A stretch of DNA of 37,117 nucleotides, from NCBI GenBank assembly GCA_009774215.1, contig VSNH01000017.1, positions 1-37,117 of the forward strand, written 5' to 3'. Every line of letters starts with the position of its first letter. Positions within the stretch are counted from its first letter, which is position 1. This document shows positions 17,352-26,096 of this stretch, in pieces. This DNA comes from Lachnospiraceae bacterium (GTDB taxonomy: Bacteria > Bacillota > Clostridia > Lachnospirales > Lachnospiraceae). The notes under the pieces are model-generated. The model did not search any database and was not told the origin of the DNA. It was given only the letters and a program-made list of their open reading frames with translations. A program made the position numbers and the translations under genes.

Positions 17352-17402
17352 GAGTCCCGTTCATGGTATATTATAGATATATCATATCGGGGCTCTTTTC
17401 AA
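17352..17402 (+). terminator. Attenuator-like hairpin between xis and int
   Basis: GAGTCCCG pairs with CGGGGCTC (one G-U) around a long AT-rich inner arm and is followed by TTTT. Partial termination here would reduce int expression relative to xis. Confidence 0.55.
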
Positions 17403-17422
17403 TTTAAGAAAGGAGTGACATT

Positions 17423-18622
17423 ATGAGTACAAAAAGACGGGATAGCAAAAACCGTATTTTGCAGAATGGAGAGAGCCAGAGAAAAGATGGAAGGTATATG
17501 TACAAGTATATTGACTGTGCGGGAAATACCAAATATTTATACAGTTGGAGATTGGTAAGGACTGATCCGATTCCAAAGGGGTGTAAAGATACTGTCCCGC
17601 TCAGGGAAAAGATTAAAATAGTCCAGAGGGATAAAGAAGATGGAATTATATCTTCTGGCTATGAAATAACGGTGCTTGAACTTGTGGAAAAGTATACCGC
17701 ACAAAAGGTGGGGGTAAAACAGAACACAAAGAGGGCATATAATTTTGTCCTCAGTATTTTAAGAAAAGACTCCTTTGGGGGTAGAAGGATTGAAAGGGTA
17801 AAATATTCTGATGCAAGAGAATGGCTAATAAAGCTCCAGCAAGATGGGCGAGGATATTCAACTATTAGTATGGTGAAGAATGTTATAAAACCTGCATTTG
17901 AGATGGCTGTGGCAGATGATTTGCTTCGTAAAAATCCCTTTTCATTTCCGCTAACGTCGGTTATAGTGAATGATAGTATTCCAAGAGAGGCGATTAGTGA
18001 AAAACAGGAGGAACAGTTTCTGGCTTTTTTAAGAGCGGACAGTTATTATAACCAGTATTATGATGCTGTTTATATTTTGTTCCATACAGGTTTAAGGATA
18101 TCTGAGTTCGCTGGGCTGACAATATTTGATCTGGATATGAATGCGGGTGCTATCAAGGTAGATCATCAATTACAGAAGAACCGTGGCGGGGAATATGTTG
18201 TTATGGATACAAAGACCGACTGTGGGACAAGAATTATTCCGATGACGGATGAAGTGAAGGAATGCTTTCGTAGGATATTGGAAAAACGTCCGAAACCTAA
18301 ATCAGAACCAGTGATAGATAATAAAACAGGGTTCTTGATTCTGGATCAAGATGAGATGCCAGTAGTATCAGCACAGTGGAACAGGCGCTTTCATAAGATG
18401 TGTGCAAAATACAATAAATTATATGAAGGGCAGATGCCAGTGATCACTCCTCATATATGCCGACATACTTTTTGCTCTAATATGGCAAAAGCAGGTATGA
18501 ACCCGAAAACGCTGCAGAAGATTATGGGGCATAGCAATATAGGTGTTACATTGAATGTGTATACTCATATCGGTTTTGAAGATGCGAAAAAGGAAATGCT
18601 GTCGGTGTGTGGAGGTCGGTAA
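17423..18622 (+). CDS. int: Tn916-family tyrosine integrase, 399 aa
   Basis: This is the site-specific recombinase that excises and inserts the element. The N-terminus (KRRDSKNRILQNGESQRKDG) matches the Tn916 arm-binding domain, followed by a SAM-like core-binding domain (about 85-180) and the catalytic domain. The catalytic residues are all visible: Arg225 (HTGLRISEF), Lys264 (DTKTDCG), His344 and Arg347 (PHICRHTF), His370 (MGHSN) and Tyr380 (NVYTH). Length is as in Tn916 Int. AAAGGAG precedes the ATG. It is the last gene before the element boundary. The enzyme looks intact, so the element may still be able to move if the left part is complete. Confidence 0.97.
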   Translation: MSTKRRDSKNRILQNGESQRKDGRYMYKYIDCAGNTKYLYSWRLVRTDPIPKGCKDTVPLREKIKIVQRDKEDGIISSGYEITVLELVEKYTAQKVGVKQNTKRAYNFVLSILRKDSFGGRRIERVKYSDAREWLIKLQQDGRGYSTISMVKNVIKPAFEMAVADDLLRKNPFSFPLTSVIVNDSIPREAISEKQEEQFLAFLRADSYYNQYYDAVYILFHTGLRISEFAGLTIFDLDMNAGAIKVDHQLQKNRGGEYVVMDTKTDCGTRIIPMTDEVKECFRRILEKRPKPKSEPVIDNKTGFLILDQDEMPVVSAQWNRRFHKMCAKYNKLYEGQMPVITPHICRHTFCSNMAKAGMNPKTLQKIMGHSNIGVTLNVYTHIGFEDAKKEMLSVCGGR

Positions 18623-18633
18623 TGGACGGCAAT

Positions 18634-18677
18634 AAAGTTGTAGGATACGATTCCTGTACAACTTTTTTACAACTTTT
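18634..18677 (+). repeat. Short direct repeats at the element's right end (possible Int arm sites)
   Basis: TACAACTTTT occurs at 18657-18666 and again at 18668-18677, one helical turn apart, and an inverted copy (AAAGTTGTA) lies at 18634-18642. Position just beyond int resembles the DR-2 arm sites near Tn916 ends; binding is inferred. Confidence 0.5.
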
Positions 18678-18892
18678 GAAGCACAAGATGTGCGATTTTA
18701 TGCTAAGATATACCAAGTGTTTGTAAGATGGAAGAGTCGTAAAAGCCCGTATAATCAAGAAATTGGTGCTTTGTGAAAAAGTACAGCATCATGTATTTCT
18801 TATCTTTTGCTTGGTATTATTGTTGCCTGTTTTTTTCTCCTTATGCATACTTTGTAAAAAAAATTTGCTTTTCCGTCTTAAGGAAATATAAA
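18678..18892. other. Junction between the conjugative element and the chromosome
   Basis: No gene is seen. The stretch 18820-18880 has the T-rich/A-rich character of Tn916-type targets (TTTTTCTCC, then GTAAAAAAAATTT). The exact attachment site cannot be fixed without the left end or an empty-site sequence. Confidence 0.5.
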
Positions 18893-18921
18893 TTTACTTT
18901 TTCAGCAAAATGGTATATACT
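18893..18921 (+). promoter_or_regulatory. Promoter of the SEC-C gene
   Basis: TTTACT and TATACT are separated by exactly 17 bases, giving a leader of about 85 bases. Confidence 0.65.
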
Positions 18922-19013
18922 TAGCTGGTAAATGCGAAAGACGCATAAACGGGCGGCGGCTGTTATAGGCAGTAACGACTGCTCAGATTACAGAATAAAG
19001 GTGGTACGGTACG

Positions 19014-19520
19014 ATGGCATTATTACAGCAGTGGCACGAAATGGCGTATTCGGAGACGGCGAACAAGGGAGATTTACAGAGACTCTGGTCCGACTATTTC
19101 CAGAAAGAAAAAGAAATCTATGCACAGCTTTTGAAGACGCCGGACAAGGCCGTAAAGGGCACGGTCAAAGAGCTTGCGGACAAATACGAAGTGGATCTGA
19201 TGACCATGACAGGTTTTCTGGACGGCATCAACGACAGCTTGAAGAAGCCCAACCCCATCGACGAGATGGAGGAGGATACAAAGGTAAGTCTCGGTTTCGA
19301 CAAGGAGCTGCTCTACAAGAACATGGTGGGGGCCGGCGCAGACTGGCTCTACAATCTGGAAGAGTGGAACGAGATCTTTGACGAGGACAAGAGAAAGGCG
19401 CTTTACAGGGAGCAGAAGGAGTCCACTACCGTTCATAAGGAGAAGAAAATTTATCCCAACGATCCCTGTCCCTGCGGCAGCGGCAAGAAGTATAAGAAGT
19501 GCTGCGGGAAGAACGCGTAG
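19014..19520 (+). CDS. SEC-C motif protein, 168 aa
   Basis: The C-terminus (YPNDPCPCGSGKKYKKCCG) is a complete SEC-C zinc-binding motif, the same module found at the end of SecA. The N-terminal about 145 residues are helical and acidic (LKTPDKAVKGTVKELADKYE, DEMEEDTKVSLGFDKELLYK) and belong to a conserved but uncharacterised Clostridia family. No signal peptide or membrane segment. AAAGGTGG precedes the ATG, and the promoter at 18893 is intact. It is the first chromosomal gene after the element. A protein- or ribosome-associated role is suggested by the motif only. Confidence 0.85.
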   Translation: MALLQQWHEMAYSETANKGDLQRLWSDYFQKEKEIYAQLLKTPDKAVKGTVKELADKYEVDLMTMTGFLDGINDSLKKPNPIDEMEEDTKVSLGFDKELLYKNMVGAGADWLYNLEEWNEIFDEDKRKALYREQKESTTVHKEKKIYPNDPCPCGSGKKYKKCCGKNA

Positions 19521-19598
19521 GCTGTGAGTGATAGAAGTTATGTAAACTATGCGTCGGACATTTGCCGATAAAAGATGGCAGAAAGAAAAAATTAGCAC

Positions 19599-19627
19599 TT
19601 TACTTTTAGAATGGTCTGGCATAGAAT
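19599..19627 (+). promoter_or_regulatory. Promoter of the T-box/thrS unit
   Basis: TTTACT and TAGAAT lie 17 bases apart, upstream of the T-box leader. Confidence 0.6.
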
Positions 19628-19633
19628 AGGTAT

Positions 19634-19898
19634 AAGTTTTTGGAAACAGGATAGCGTAGAACACGTTGACGAGAAGAGTAGGATGCGAAACGCAGCAGAG
19701 AGAAGCGCCCTGTGGTGAAAGCGCTTTTGCGGGAAACATTTGAAGACCGGCTCCGAGTGGCCCCAATACGGCCCGCTGACTTACGTTACAGTCGAATGAG
19801 AGGTTCCGTTGCCGCGAATGGCGCACGGAGCAAGCGAGGTGGAACCGCGTAAACATACGTCCTCTGCACAGTCTGACTGACAGTGCAGGGGATTTTTT
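19634..19898 (+). promoter_or_regulatory. T-box riboswitch, threonine (specifier probably ACC)
   Basis: The leader has the T-box hallmarks: AGAGTAGGATG (AGTA/loop E region) near 19675, AGAGAG-like AGAGAGA near 19700, an apical GGTGAAAGC, and the T-box sequence AGGTGGAACCGCG at 19837-19849. A terminator stem (19861-19869 with 19883-19891) with a run of six T closes it. The codon ACC (Thr) at 19746-19748, after TGAAG, sits where the specifier is expected. Uncharged tRNA-Thr would stabilise the antiterminator and allow transcription of the small membrane gene and thrS downstream. The start of the RNA is inferred from the promoter. Confidence 0.9.
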
Positions 19899-19908
19899 GC
19901 GCGTATAA

Positions 19909-20155
19909 GCAGAGTCAGAAAGCGGCAGAGCCAGGATACATGCTTGCATGTAAGACTGGCAATGACGATTTATGACGAGCAACGCGAACGAGAGATGCGA
20001 AGCATCTCGAGTCTGCTTATACATGGCAGAGTCAGAAAGCGGCAGAGCCAGGATACATGCTTGCATGTAAGACTGGCGATGACGATTTATGACGAGCAAC
20101 GCGAACGAGAGATGCGAAGCATCTCGAGTCTGCTTATACGTGGCAGAGTCAGAAA
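19909..20155. repeat. Tandem 117-bp repeat, two full copies plus 13 bases
   Basis: Copies at 19909-20025 and 20026-20142 are almost identical, and a third begins at 20143 (GCAGAGTCAGAAA). Each contains a small hairpin (GAGATGC-GAA-GCATCTC), an ACATGC/GCATGT inverted pair, and ends in GAGTCTGCTTATAC, the inverse of the flanking GTATAAGCAGA at 19903. A 52-bp fragment recurs at 27488-27539. The repeats separate the T-box from its genes. Confidence 0.95.
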
Positions 20156-20176
20156 ATGGATGAAGGAGGGAATGCA

Positions 20177-20443
20177 ATGACAGTGACACAATGGAGAGAG
20201 ACGGCAGCGGAGGTGAAGGACAGAGCGATTGATACGGTGAAGGGTGATCTGACCCTTACAAAACTGGATTTCTGCCTGATCGGAGCGATTTGCTTTCTGG
20301 CGGGAATCTGTATCGGGCTTTTGACAGCGCCGCTTACGCATGGTGTCGGAATCGAAATAGGCAGCAATAACGGCAGTCATAATACGGGAAACGGCTGTCA
20401 TAACGGCAGTGAGAACGGAAATAATGAAAGTCATAATTGTTGA
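20177..20443 (+). CDS. Small single-pass membrane protein, 88 aa
   Basis: AAGGAGGG precedes the ATG at 20177. The first 35 residues are amphipathic (MTVTQWRETAAEVKDRAIDT), then one membrane helix FCLIGAICFLAGICIGLLTA, then a hydrophilic Asn/Gly/Ser/His-rich tail ending in NNESHNC. The family is not recognised by name. It is transcribed behind the threonine T-box, 99 bases before thrS, so it is presumably co-regulated with threonyl-tRNA charging. The tail is low-complexity and its location relative to the membrane is uncertain. Confidence 0.75.
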   Translation: MTVTQWRETAAEVKDRAIDTVKGDLTLTKLDFCLIGAICFLAGICIGLLTAPLTHGVGIEIGSNNGSHNTGNGCHNGSENGNNESHNC

Positions 20444-20542
20444 GTGTTTTTTTAAGAAATCAGGGCAAAGGCGACAAACAAAAATGAGAGGATGAAACAG
20501 GAAAAATGGGAGAAATTCCTGCTTCGGAAAAGGAGAAAAGAC

Positions 20543-22501
20543 ATGAAAATTACTTTAAAAGACGGTTCGTTTAAAGAGTATGCGCAGGCGATGAGCATCT
20601 ACGACATTGCGCTGGATATTTCCGAGGGGCTTGCCCGCGCGGCCTGCGCCGGGGAAGTGGACGGCAAGGTGGAGGATCTGCGTACGGTCATTGACCGGGA
20701 CTGCAGCCTGAGCATTCTCACGGCCAACGATCCGGAAGGGCTTAAGGTGGTCAGACATACGGCTTCCCATGTGCTGGCGGAGGCGGTGAAGCGGCTGTTC
20801 CCGGAGGCGAAGGTGACCATCGGTCCCGCCATCGAGGAAGGCTTCTACTATGATTTTGATGCCGCGCCCTTCTCCAGAGAAGATCTGGATAAGCTGGAAG
20901 CGGAGATGAAGAAGATCATCAAGGAGGGGCACAAGCTGGAGCGGTTTACCCTGCCGAGAGCGGAAGCACTCAAGTTTATGGAGGAGCGGAACGAGCCTTA
21001 CAAGGTGGAGCTGATTCAGGATCTGCCGGAGGATGCGGAGATTTCCTTCTACGATCAGGGCGGATTTGTGGATCTGTGTGCGGGGCCTCACCTGATGAGC
21101 ACGAAAAACATCAAGGCTTACAAGCTGATTTCCTCTTCTATGGCATATTGGCGGGGCGACTCCGACAGGGCGCAGTTACAGCGTATCTACGGCACCGCTT
21201 TTGCGAAGAAAGAGGAGCTGGAGGCTTACCTTGAACATTTGGAGGATATCAAACGCCGCGACCACAACAAGCTTGGGCGGGAGATGGAGCTGTTTACCAC
21301 GGTGGATGTAATCGGGCAGGGGCTGCCATTACTTCTGCCGAAGGGCACAAAAATGGTGATGAAGCTGCAGCGCTGGATTGAGGATCTGGAGGACAAGGAG
21401 TGGGGCTATGTGCGGACGAAGACCCCGCTTATGGCAAAGAGCGACCTGTATAAAATGTCCGGCCATTGGGATCATTACAAGGAAGGCATGTTTGTGCTGG
21501 GAGACGAGGAGAAGGATAAAGAAGTGTTTGCGCTCCGCCCAATGACCTGTCCTTTCCAATATTACTGCTATAAGAATACCCAGCATTCCTACAGGGATCT
21601 GCCGATTCGATACGGCGAGACGTCCACCCTTTTCAGAAACGAGGACTCCGGCGAAATGCACGGACTGACCCGTGTGCGCCAGTTCACAATCTCTGAGGGG
21701 CACCTGATCATGAGACCTGACCAGATGGTGGAGGAGTTTAAGAACTGTATCGCACTGGCAAAATATATTATGTCAACCTTGGGGCTGCTGGATGATATTA
21801 CCTGGCACTTGTCCAAGTGGGATCCGGAGAACCCGGAGAAATATATCGGCGAGCCGGAGGTATGGAACGAGACGGAGGCACATATCCGTGATATCCTGAT
21901 CGAGCTGGAAATTCCTTTTACGGAAGATGTGGGCGAGGCGGCTTTCTACGGGCCGAAGGTGGATATCAATGCACGCAATGTGTATGGCAAAGAGGACACC
22001 ATGATTACCGTTCAGTGGGATGCTCTTCTGGCGGAGCAGTTCGACATGTATTATATCGACCAGAACGGCGACAAAGTACGGCCGGGCATTATCCACAGAA
22101 CGTCCCTTGGCTGTTACGAGCGGACGCTGGCCTGGCTGATCGAGAAGTATGCGGGCAAGTTTCCGACGTGGCTCTGTCCTGAGCAGGTCAGAGTGCTCAC
22201 GATCTCTGAAAAGTACGACGAGTACGCGGAGGAGATCAGAAAAGAGCTTGCGCGAAACGATATCGACGTAACGGTTGATAACCGCTCCGAGAAGATCGGT
22301 TTCAAGATCCGCGAGGCGAGACTTTCCAAGGTGCCTTACATGCTTGTGGTGGGCGCGCAGGAGGCGGAGGATAAGACCGTGTCCGTCAGAAGCCGCTATG
22401 CGGGCGACGAGGGCGTGAAGCCGCTGCAGGAGTTTATCGACCAGATCTGTAAGGAGATCCGCACGAAGGAGATCCGCGTGGAGGAAGAGCAGAAACAGTA
22501 A
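20543..22501 (+). CDS. thrS: Threonyl-tRNA synthetase, 652 aa
   Basis: The enzyme charges tRNA-Thr. Domains in order: TGS (1-62, KITLKDGSFKEYAQAMSI), the editing/SAD domain with HTASH (His72, His76) and FVDLCAGPHL, the class II catalytic core with RPMTCPFQYY and RNEDSGEMHGLTRVRQFT, motif 3 GCYERTLAWLIEKYAG, and the anticodon-binding domain (about 550-640, VRVLTISEKYDEYAEEIRKE). The start at 20543 was chosen because AAAGGAG lies immediately upstream and the TGS domain begins there; an upstream in-frame ATG at 20492 would add 17 unrelated residues. Controlled by the T-box at 19634. The motif 3 wording (GCYERT rather than GSMERF) is that of a Clostridia subgroup. Confidence 0.98.
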   Translation: MKITLKDGSFKEYAQAMSIYDIALDISEGLARAACAGEVDGKVEDLRTVIDRDCSLSILTANDPEGLKVVRHTASHVLAEAVKRLFPEAKVTIGPAIEEGFYYDFDAAPFSREDLDKLEAEMKKIIKEGHKLERFTLPRAEALKFMEERNEPYKVELIQDLPEDAEISFYDQGGFVDLCAGPHLMSTKNIKAYKLISSSMAYWRGDSDRAQLQRIYGTAFAKKEELEAYLEHLEDIKRRDHNKLGREMELFTTVDVIGQGLPLLLPKGTKMVMKLQRWIEDLEDKEWGYVRTKTPLMAKSDLYKMSGHWDHYKEGMFVLGDEEKDKEVFALRPMTCPFQYYCYKNTQHSYRDLPIRYGETSTLFRNEDSGEMHGLTRVRQFTISEGHLIMRPDQMVEEFKNCIALAKYIMSTLGLLDDITWHLSKWDPENPEKYIGEPEVWNETEAHIRDILIELEIPFTEDVGEAAFYGPKVDINARNVYGKEDTMITVQWDALLAEQFDMYYIDQNGDKVRPGIIHRTSLGCYERTLAWLIEKYAGKFPTWLCPEQVRVLTISEKYDEYAEEIRKELARNDIDVTVDNRSEKIGFKIREARLSKVPYMLVVGAQEAEDKTVSVRSRYAGDEGVKPLQEFIDQICKEIRTKEIRVEEEQKQ

Positions 22502-22725
22502 ATCAGAACGCTGCATTGTGCGCGAAGTTCGTGAGAATGAGTAGTGGTTGAAAAGCATTAAGCCATCGCGAAGCGGTTAACATGGCTTGATGCACCTTCA
22601 GTGCGGTTGAACTGAACTGCAGGTGCAGGAGGAGAAGAAGTAAATTCGCATGTTTGTTAGAAGAGAGAGCGGAGCGGTGTAAGTGTTTGTAATGGCAAGC
22701 GGGCGGCAATAGTAAAGGAAAGTGT
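22502..22725. other. Intergenic region with a nested hairpin
   Basis: TGCACC and GGTGCA enclose TTCAGT/ACTGAA around 22590-22630, and AAGCCAT/ATGGCTT lies just before. There is no T tract, so they are not classical terminators. No ORF is credible. Confidence 0.4.
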
Positions 22726-24579
22726 ATGAAGAAAAAATGCAAATGCCCGGGCAGGGATCTCGTGGGATTTGGCCTGCTTGGACTGAGCCTCATCATGCTC
22801 GGCAGGAGCGTGGCGCTGTGTTTCAGCAATGACATATGGTACGACGAGCTGTTCACCGTGGGAATGGTCGAACATTCCTACGGCGAACTGGTACGCTTTA
22901 CAGCGGCAGACGTGCATCCGCCGCTGTATTATTGTATGGTCAAGCTTTTTGCAGATTTATGTAAACTATTGGCGCCGGGGGTGGGAACGGTTATTCCGGC
23001 GAAGCTCGTGTCTACACTGCCGTATTTTATTCTGCTGCTCTATGCGGTTACTTTTATGCGGAAGCGGTTCGGTATGTTTGCGGGCGGTATGTTTTTGTTC
23101 TGCGTGACGGCCATGCCCCAGCTTTCCGCCTACACGGTGGAGGTGAGGATGTACGGCTGGGCCATGTTTTTCGTGACGGCAGCGTTTTTGCACGCCTATG
23201 TATTGGCTGAAAATTATGTAAACTCAAAAAACAGCCCGGAGAAGAATGTCATAGGCGCAGCGGGCGGGACAGAAACAGTGGTGACGGAGAAGGCTGTCGC
23301 GGATGTGGTGTATGGAGGTAGAGGAGAGGAGGCGCCGCAAGCCGGATGGCGGACGTGGAGCTGTCGGCTTCACGGTGTGGCCCTAGTCGCATACGGTCTG
23401 GCGGCTGCATACACCCAGTATTTTGCCTGCGTGGCGGTGGTCATGGTTTATGTGTTTCTGCTGCTGGCATTTTGGTTTCGGGACAGGCGGCGGATCAGGG
23501 ATTGGTTTCTCTATGTGGCGGTATCCGTGATCTGTTATGTGCCCTGGCTCTTTGCGTTGGCCGGGCAGCTCGGTGCGGTCAGTGAGAATTACTGGATTCT
23601 GCCGCTGACCTGGCGGTCTCTGGGCGGGTGTGTGAAATTTTTGATGAAGCCGGCTTTCACCGACGATCGGATCAATACGGTTCTGGCAGTGGTTCTATTT
23701 GCCGCGTACCTCGGTCTGTGGCTCTGGTGGGTGTCAAAACTCTTTTATAAGGGGAGAGAAAGCGAAAGAAGTCGGGTGAATGCCGGAAAGGAAGAAAGCC
23801 GCGAGAGCCTTATAGGCAGAGAGAGAAGAGAAAGCCCGGCGGGGTTTCGGAGCGGGGACGAGAATGAAGGAGTCGCGAGATTCCGGTGTGCCACGGCGGG
23901 CGTCGGTGTGCTGACGGGGCTGGTGGCGGTTGGATTTGCGGCATCGTTTTTGATTCGCCCGATTTTTGTGTATCGGTATATGATCCCTGCGGCCGGATGT
24001 TTCTGGCTTGGGTTTGCACTCTGTCTGGATAAAATATTATGTAAATCAAAAGCCCCGAACTCTCAGCCATCCGACGGGAAGCGAGGTAATATAGGGAAAA
24101 ACACAATCCCGCGGATGGTCGGAATCGTCATCACGATTCTGGCAGTTATAGTCGGCCTGCGCGACTACCGCGCTTTTATGGGCGAGGAGGAATATAAAAT
24201 ACGCCTGATGGCGGAGACGGAGGCGGCGCTCTCCCTGATCGGCCCGCGGGACTGCGTTCTTTATAATTTCGACCAGGTGCAGGCTGTGACAGGCTATTAT
24301 CTGCCGGAGACGGTAGAACGTTATCTCTGGCGCGGGGAGGGGGAAAAGCTGATTCAGGAAATCACTTCGCCCTGCGGCACGGTGGAGGATGCGGAAGAGA
24401 TTCGAAAGATGCTCGCAAAGACCCGGACGGAAGGCACGGAGAACAGCGTCTGGTTTATCGGCAGTTTTAACAGCAGGGAGGACATCACGGCCGAGTGGCG
24501 CGCGGCCGGACTTGAGGTGGAAGAGCTGGGGAGTTTTTTGCTGGAACGGTACTGGTTTAATTTGTATAAAATTTCATAA
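22726..24579 (+). CDS. Membrane glycosyltransferase, GT39/ArnT-PMT-like, 617 aa
   Basis: The N-terminus has the family signature: a first membrane helix, then FSNDIWYDELFTVGMVEHSY (the conserved Asp-Glu in the first external loop) and DVHPPLYYCMVKLF. About ten to twelve hydrophobic segments follow, up to about residue 500, then a soluble C-terminal domain. Such enzymes transfer a sugar from a polyprenyl-phosphate donor to protein or lipid on the outer face of the membrane. Two long polar loops (about 165-205 and 345-390) are rich in Glu/Arg and are probably lineage-specific. AAAGGAAA precedes the ATG. The acceptor is unknown. Confidence 0.85.
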   Translation: MKKKCKCPGRDLVGFGLLGLSLIMLGRSVALCFSNDIWYDELFTVGMVEHSYGELVRFTAADVHPPLYYCMVKLFADLCKLLAPGVGTVIPAKLVSTLPYFILLLYAVTFMRKRFGMFAGGMFLFCVTAMPQLSAYTVEVRMYGWAMFFVTAAFLHAYVLAENYVNSKNSPEKNVIGAAGGTETVVTEKAVADVVYGGRGEEAPQAGWRTWSCRLHGVALVAYGLAAAYTQYFACVAVVMVYVFLLLAFWFRDRRRIRDWFLYVAVSVICYVPWLFALAGQLGAVSENYWILPLTWRSLGGCVKFLMKPAFTDDRINTVLAVVLFAAYLGLWLWWVSKLFYKGRESERSRVNAGKEESRESLIGRERRESPAGFRSGDENEGVARFRCATAGVGVLTGLVAVGFAASFLIRPIFVYRYMIPAAGCFWLGFALCLDKILCKSKAPNSQPSDGKRGNIGKNTIPRMVGIVITILAVIVGLRDYRAFMGEEEYKIRLMAETEAALSLIGPRDCVLYNFDQVQAVTGYYLPETVERYLWRGEGEKLIQEITSPCGTVEDAEEIRKMLAKTRTEGTENSVWFIGSFNSREDITAEWRAAGLEVEELGSFLLERYWFNLYKIS

Positions 24580-24692
24580 CAACGGAAATAATACTCCATG
24601 ATAGAAATATAGAATGTGACAAATTGCGTCAGGGCGCACAGGATGCGGTTTGTCTGATGCACTGGAAAAAGTGCGCAGAAAGGTGGAGTATT

Positions 24693-25007
24693 ATGGCGGA
24701 ATTGAAATGTGGCGTGGAGAATTGTAGTTACAATCAGGAGAATTATTGCTGTAAGGGCGATATCATGGTGGGAGGCAGTCATGCCTGCGACTGTGACGGC
24801 ACCTGCTGCGAGAGCTTTTCCCAGAGACGTGATGATTCTTACGTAAGTTCGCTGGAGCATCCCTGCCGCACGATCAGCATCGACTGCGAGGCGGAAAAGT
24901 GTGTGTACAATTCTAACTACAAATGCCATGCGGAGCATGTGGATATCAGAGGCTGCGGCGCGTGTGACTGCAGACAGACCCAGTGCGCGACCTTCAAGGA
25001 GGCGTAA
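24693..25007 (+). CDS. DUF1540 protein, two Cys-rich repeats, 104 aa
   Basis: Two DUF1540 modules are visible: CGVENCSYNQENYCCKGDIM with the following cysteines, and CEAEKCVYNSNYKCHAEHVD followed by GCGACDCRQTQCATF. The Cys pattern (C-x4-C-x-Y/N...C) suggests a small metal-binding fold common in Clostridia; the function is unknown. GAAAGGTGGAG precedes ATG 24693, which makes it a better start than an in-frame ATG 69 bases upstream. It is a free-standing gene after the glycosyltransferase. Confidence 0.9.
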   Translation: MAELKCGVENCSYNQENYCCKGDIMVGGSHACDCDGTCCESFSQRRDDSYVSSLEHPCRTISIDCEAEKCVYNSNYKCHAEHVDIRGCGACDCRQTQCATFKEA

Positions 25008-25152
25008 GTGGAAATACATTCAGCGCACGCGTGTTTCGGCAGAACGCATAATATGGCGTTGCCAGTTTTGTGTTTTTATATTACAATGAATGTGTTGGAC
25101 GCAGGCCGTTTGGCTTGCGTCCTCTGACGAAAAGGGAAAGGCAAGTAGGGAT

Positions 25153-25938
25153 ATGCGCGGAATAAAAGTGAAATGTCTTCTGATGGCATTATGCGCGGCC
25201 GCCTTTGTGGGCTGCGGGGACGGGGAGGCAGTACATACCAACGCGGAAGTTTCCGAAACGGAGGCTGCGCAGTCTGAGGATGCCGGGGCTGCGGACGAAG
25301 AAGCGGAAATTTCGCAAACAGGAGAATCGGACGAGGCGGAAGCCAGGGAACCGCAGGAGGACGAGGCTTCTGATATGGAGGAAGGCGCGGAGCCGGTCAC
25401 AGACGGAAGCTTTATGGCTCCGGTGGAGATGGATGAAACCCTGAAAAATCAGTTGGCGGAGGAGCTGCTGCAGGAAAATGAGATGGACACTTCCGTGGTG
25501 GAGAGTGCGCCTGTCACCAAAGGCTGCAGCTTTACTCTGCCGGAAGCTTTTTCGGAGTCGGAGGATATCGAAGGCATGTATGTGACCAGACGTTACCCCA
25601 TCGACGCTTCCACCATATATTATGTGGAGCTTGGCAGGGATGTTGCGCTGCAGCTTATGACGGAAGAAACTTTTAAGGCGCAGGCAGAGGAAAATTTTCG
25701 CAAGGAGTACGGGGAAGATATTGAGGTGACCATCGACAGCTTTGAGAGCATTCGGATAGACGGATGTCCGGCCTTCCGCATTCTGTGCCATTGTCAGGTG
25801 GGAGATACGCAGATAACCCAGCTGGAATACGCGATCAATGCGGATAAGAGCTATGTAATCACCTACTCCCAGACCTCCGACTATGACCGGATGGAGGAGT
25901 ACGAGGCAAGTGCGGAGACGATCCATCTGGTATTTTGA
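25153..25938 (+). CDS. Acidic lipoprotein, 261 aa
   Basis: MRGIKVKCLLMALCAAAFVGC gives a signal peptide with lipobox Cys21. Residues 25-95 are a very acidic Glu/Ala/Asp linker. The C-terminal domain (about 115-260: KGCSFTLPEAFSESEDIEGM, YYVELGRDVALQLM, RIDGCPAFRILCHCQVGDTQ) is a compact alpha/beta domain seen in many Firmicutes lipoproteins but without an assigned function. The start was chosen at 25153 because the signal peptide begins there; an upstream in-frame ATG at 25090 would place 21 polar residues before it. A hairpin at 25097-25122 (GGACGCAGGCC/GGCTTGCGTCC) lies in the leader. Confidence 0.8.
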   Translation: MRGIKVKCLLMALCAAAFVGCGDGEAVHTNAEVSETEAAQSEDAGAADEEAEISQTGESDEAEAREPQEDEASDMEEGAEPVTDGSFMAPVEMDETLKNQLAEELLQENEMDTSVVESAPVTKGCSFTLPEAFSESEDIEGMYVTRRYPIDASTIYYVELGRDVALQLMTEETFKAQAEENFRKEYGEDIEVTIDSFESIRIDGCPAFRILCHCQVGDTQITQLEYAINADKSYVITYSQTSDYDRMEEYEASAETIHLVF

Positions 25939-25969
25939 TGCCATATTTTGGAAGTTTCGATAAAGTCTA

Positions 25970-25998
25970 ATGACAGCGGTGAAGGTAAAATTTACAAT
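25970..25998 (+). promoter_or_regulatory. Promoter of the first 174-aa secreted protein
   Basis: ATGACA and TACAAT are 17 bases apart; the -10 region (GGTAAAATTTACAATCTT) is identical in the downstream duplicate. Confidence 0.75.
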
Positions 25999-26042
25999 CT
26001 TTTATAGGGTCATAAAAAATTTTGCCCTGCATACTTTATTAC

Positions 26043-26064
26043 TATCAGCACTTCTGTGTTGATA
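26043..26064 (+). promoter_or_regulatory. Leader hairpin upstream of the Shine-Dalgarno, copy 1
   Basis: TATCAGCAC and GTGTTGATA pair around TTCT, about 20 bases before AAGGAGG. The same structure recurs at 26789-26812 with changed bases and preserved pairing. Confidence 0.6.
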
Positions 26065-26096
26065 TTCACGCTTGAAAATGAAGGAGGATTAAGGAA

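Larger units (their letters stand above)
1..18890 (+). mobile_element. Right-hand part of a Tn916-family integrative conjugative element
   Basis: An AT-rich accessory block ends with an xis-int pair of Tn916 type in the usual order and orientation. Direct repeats that could be integrase arm sites follow the integrase stop. The next chromosomal gene has an intact promoter at 18893, so the element ends between about 18678 and 18892. The left end and conjugation genes are not in the window. Membership of every gene between 1 and 17 kb is inferred from continuity of composition and the absence of housekeeping genes. Confidence 0.65.

Noticed and set aside
18941..19013. T-box before the SEC-C gene (AAAGGTGGTACGG)
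   Set aside because: Only a short resemblance to the T-box sequence that coincides with the ribosome binding site; no stem I and no terminator.
19074..20189. Minus-strand 371-codon ORF
   Set aside because: It is antisense to the SEC-C gene, the T-box and the tandem repeats; the length results from GC-rich antisense and repeated 117-bp units (divisible by three).
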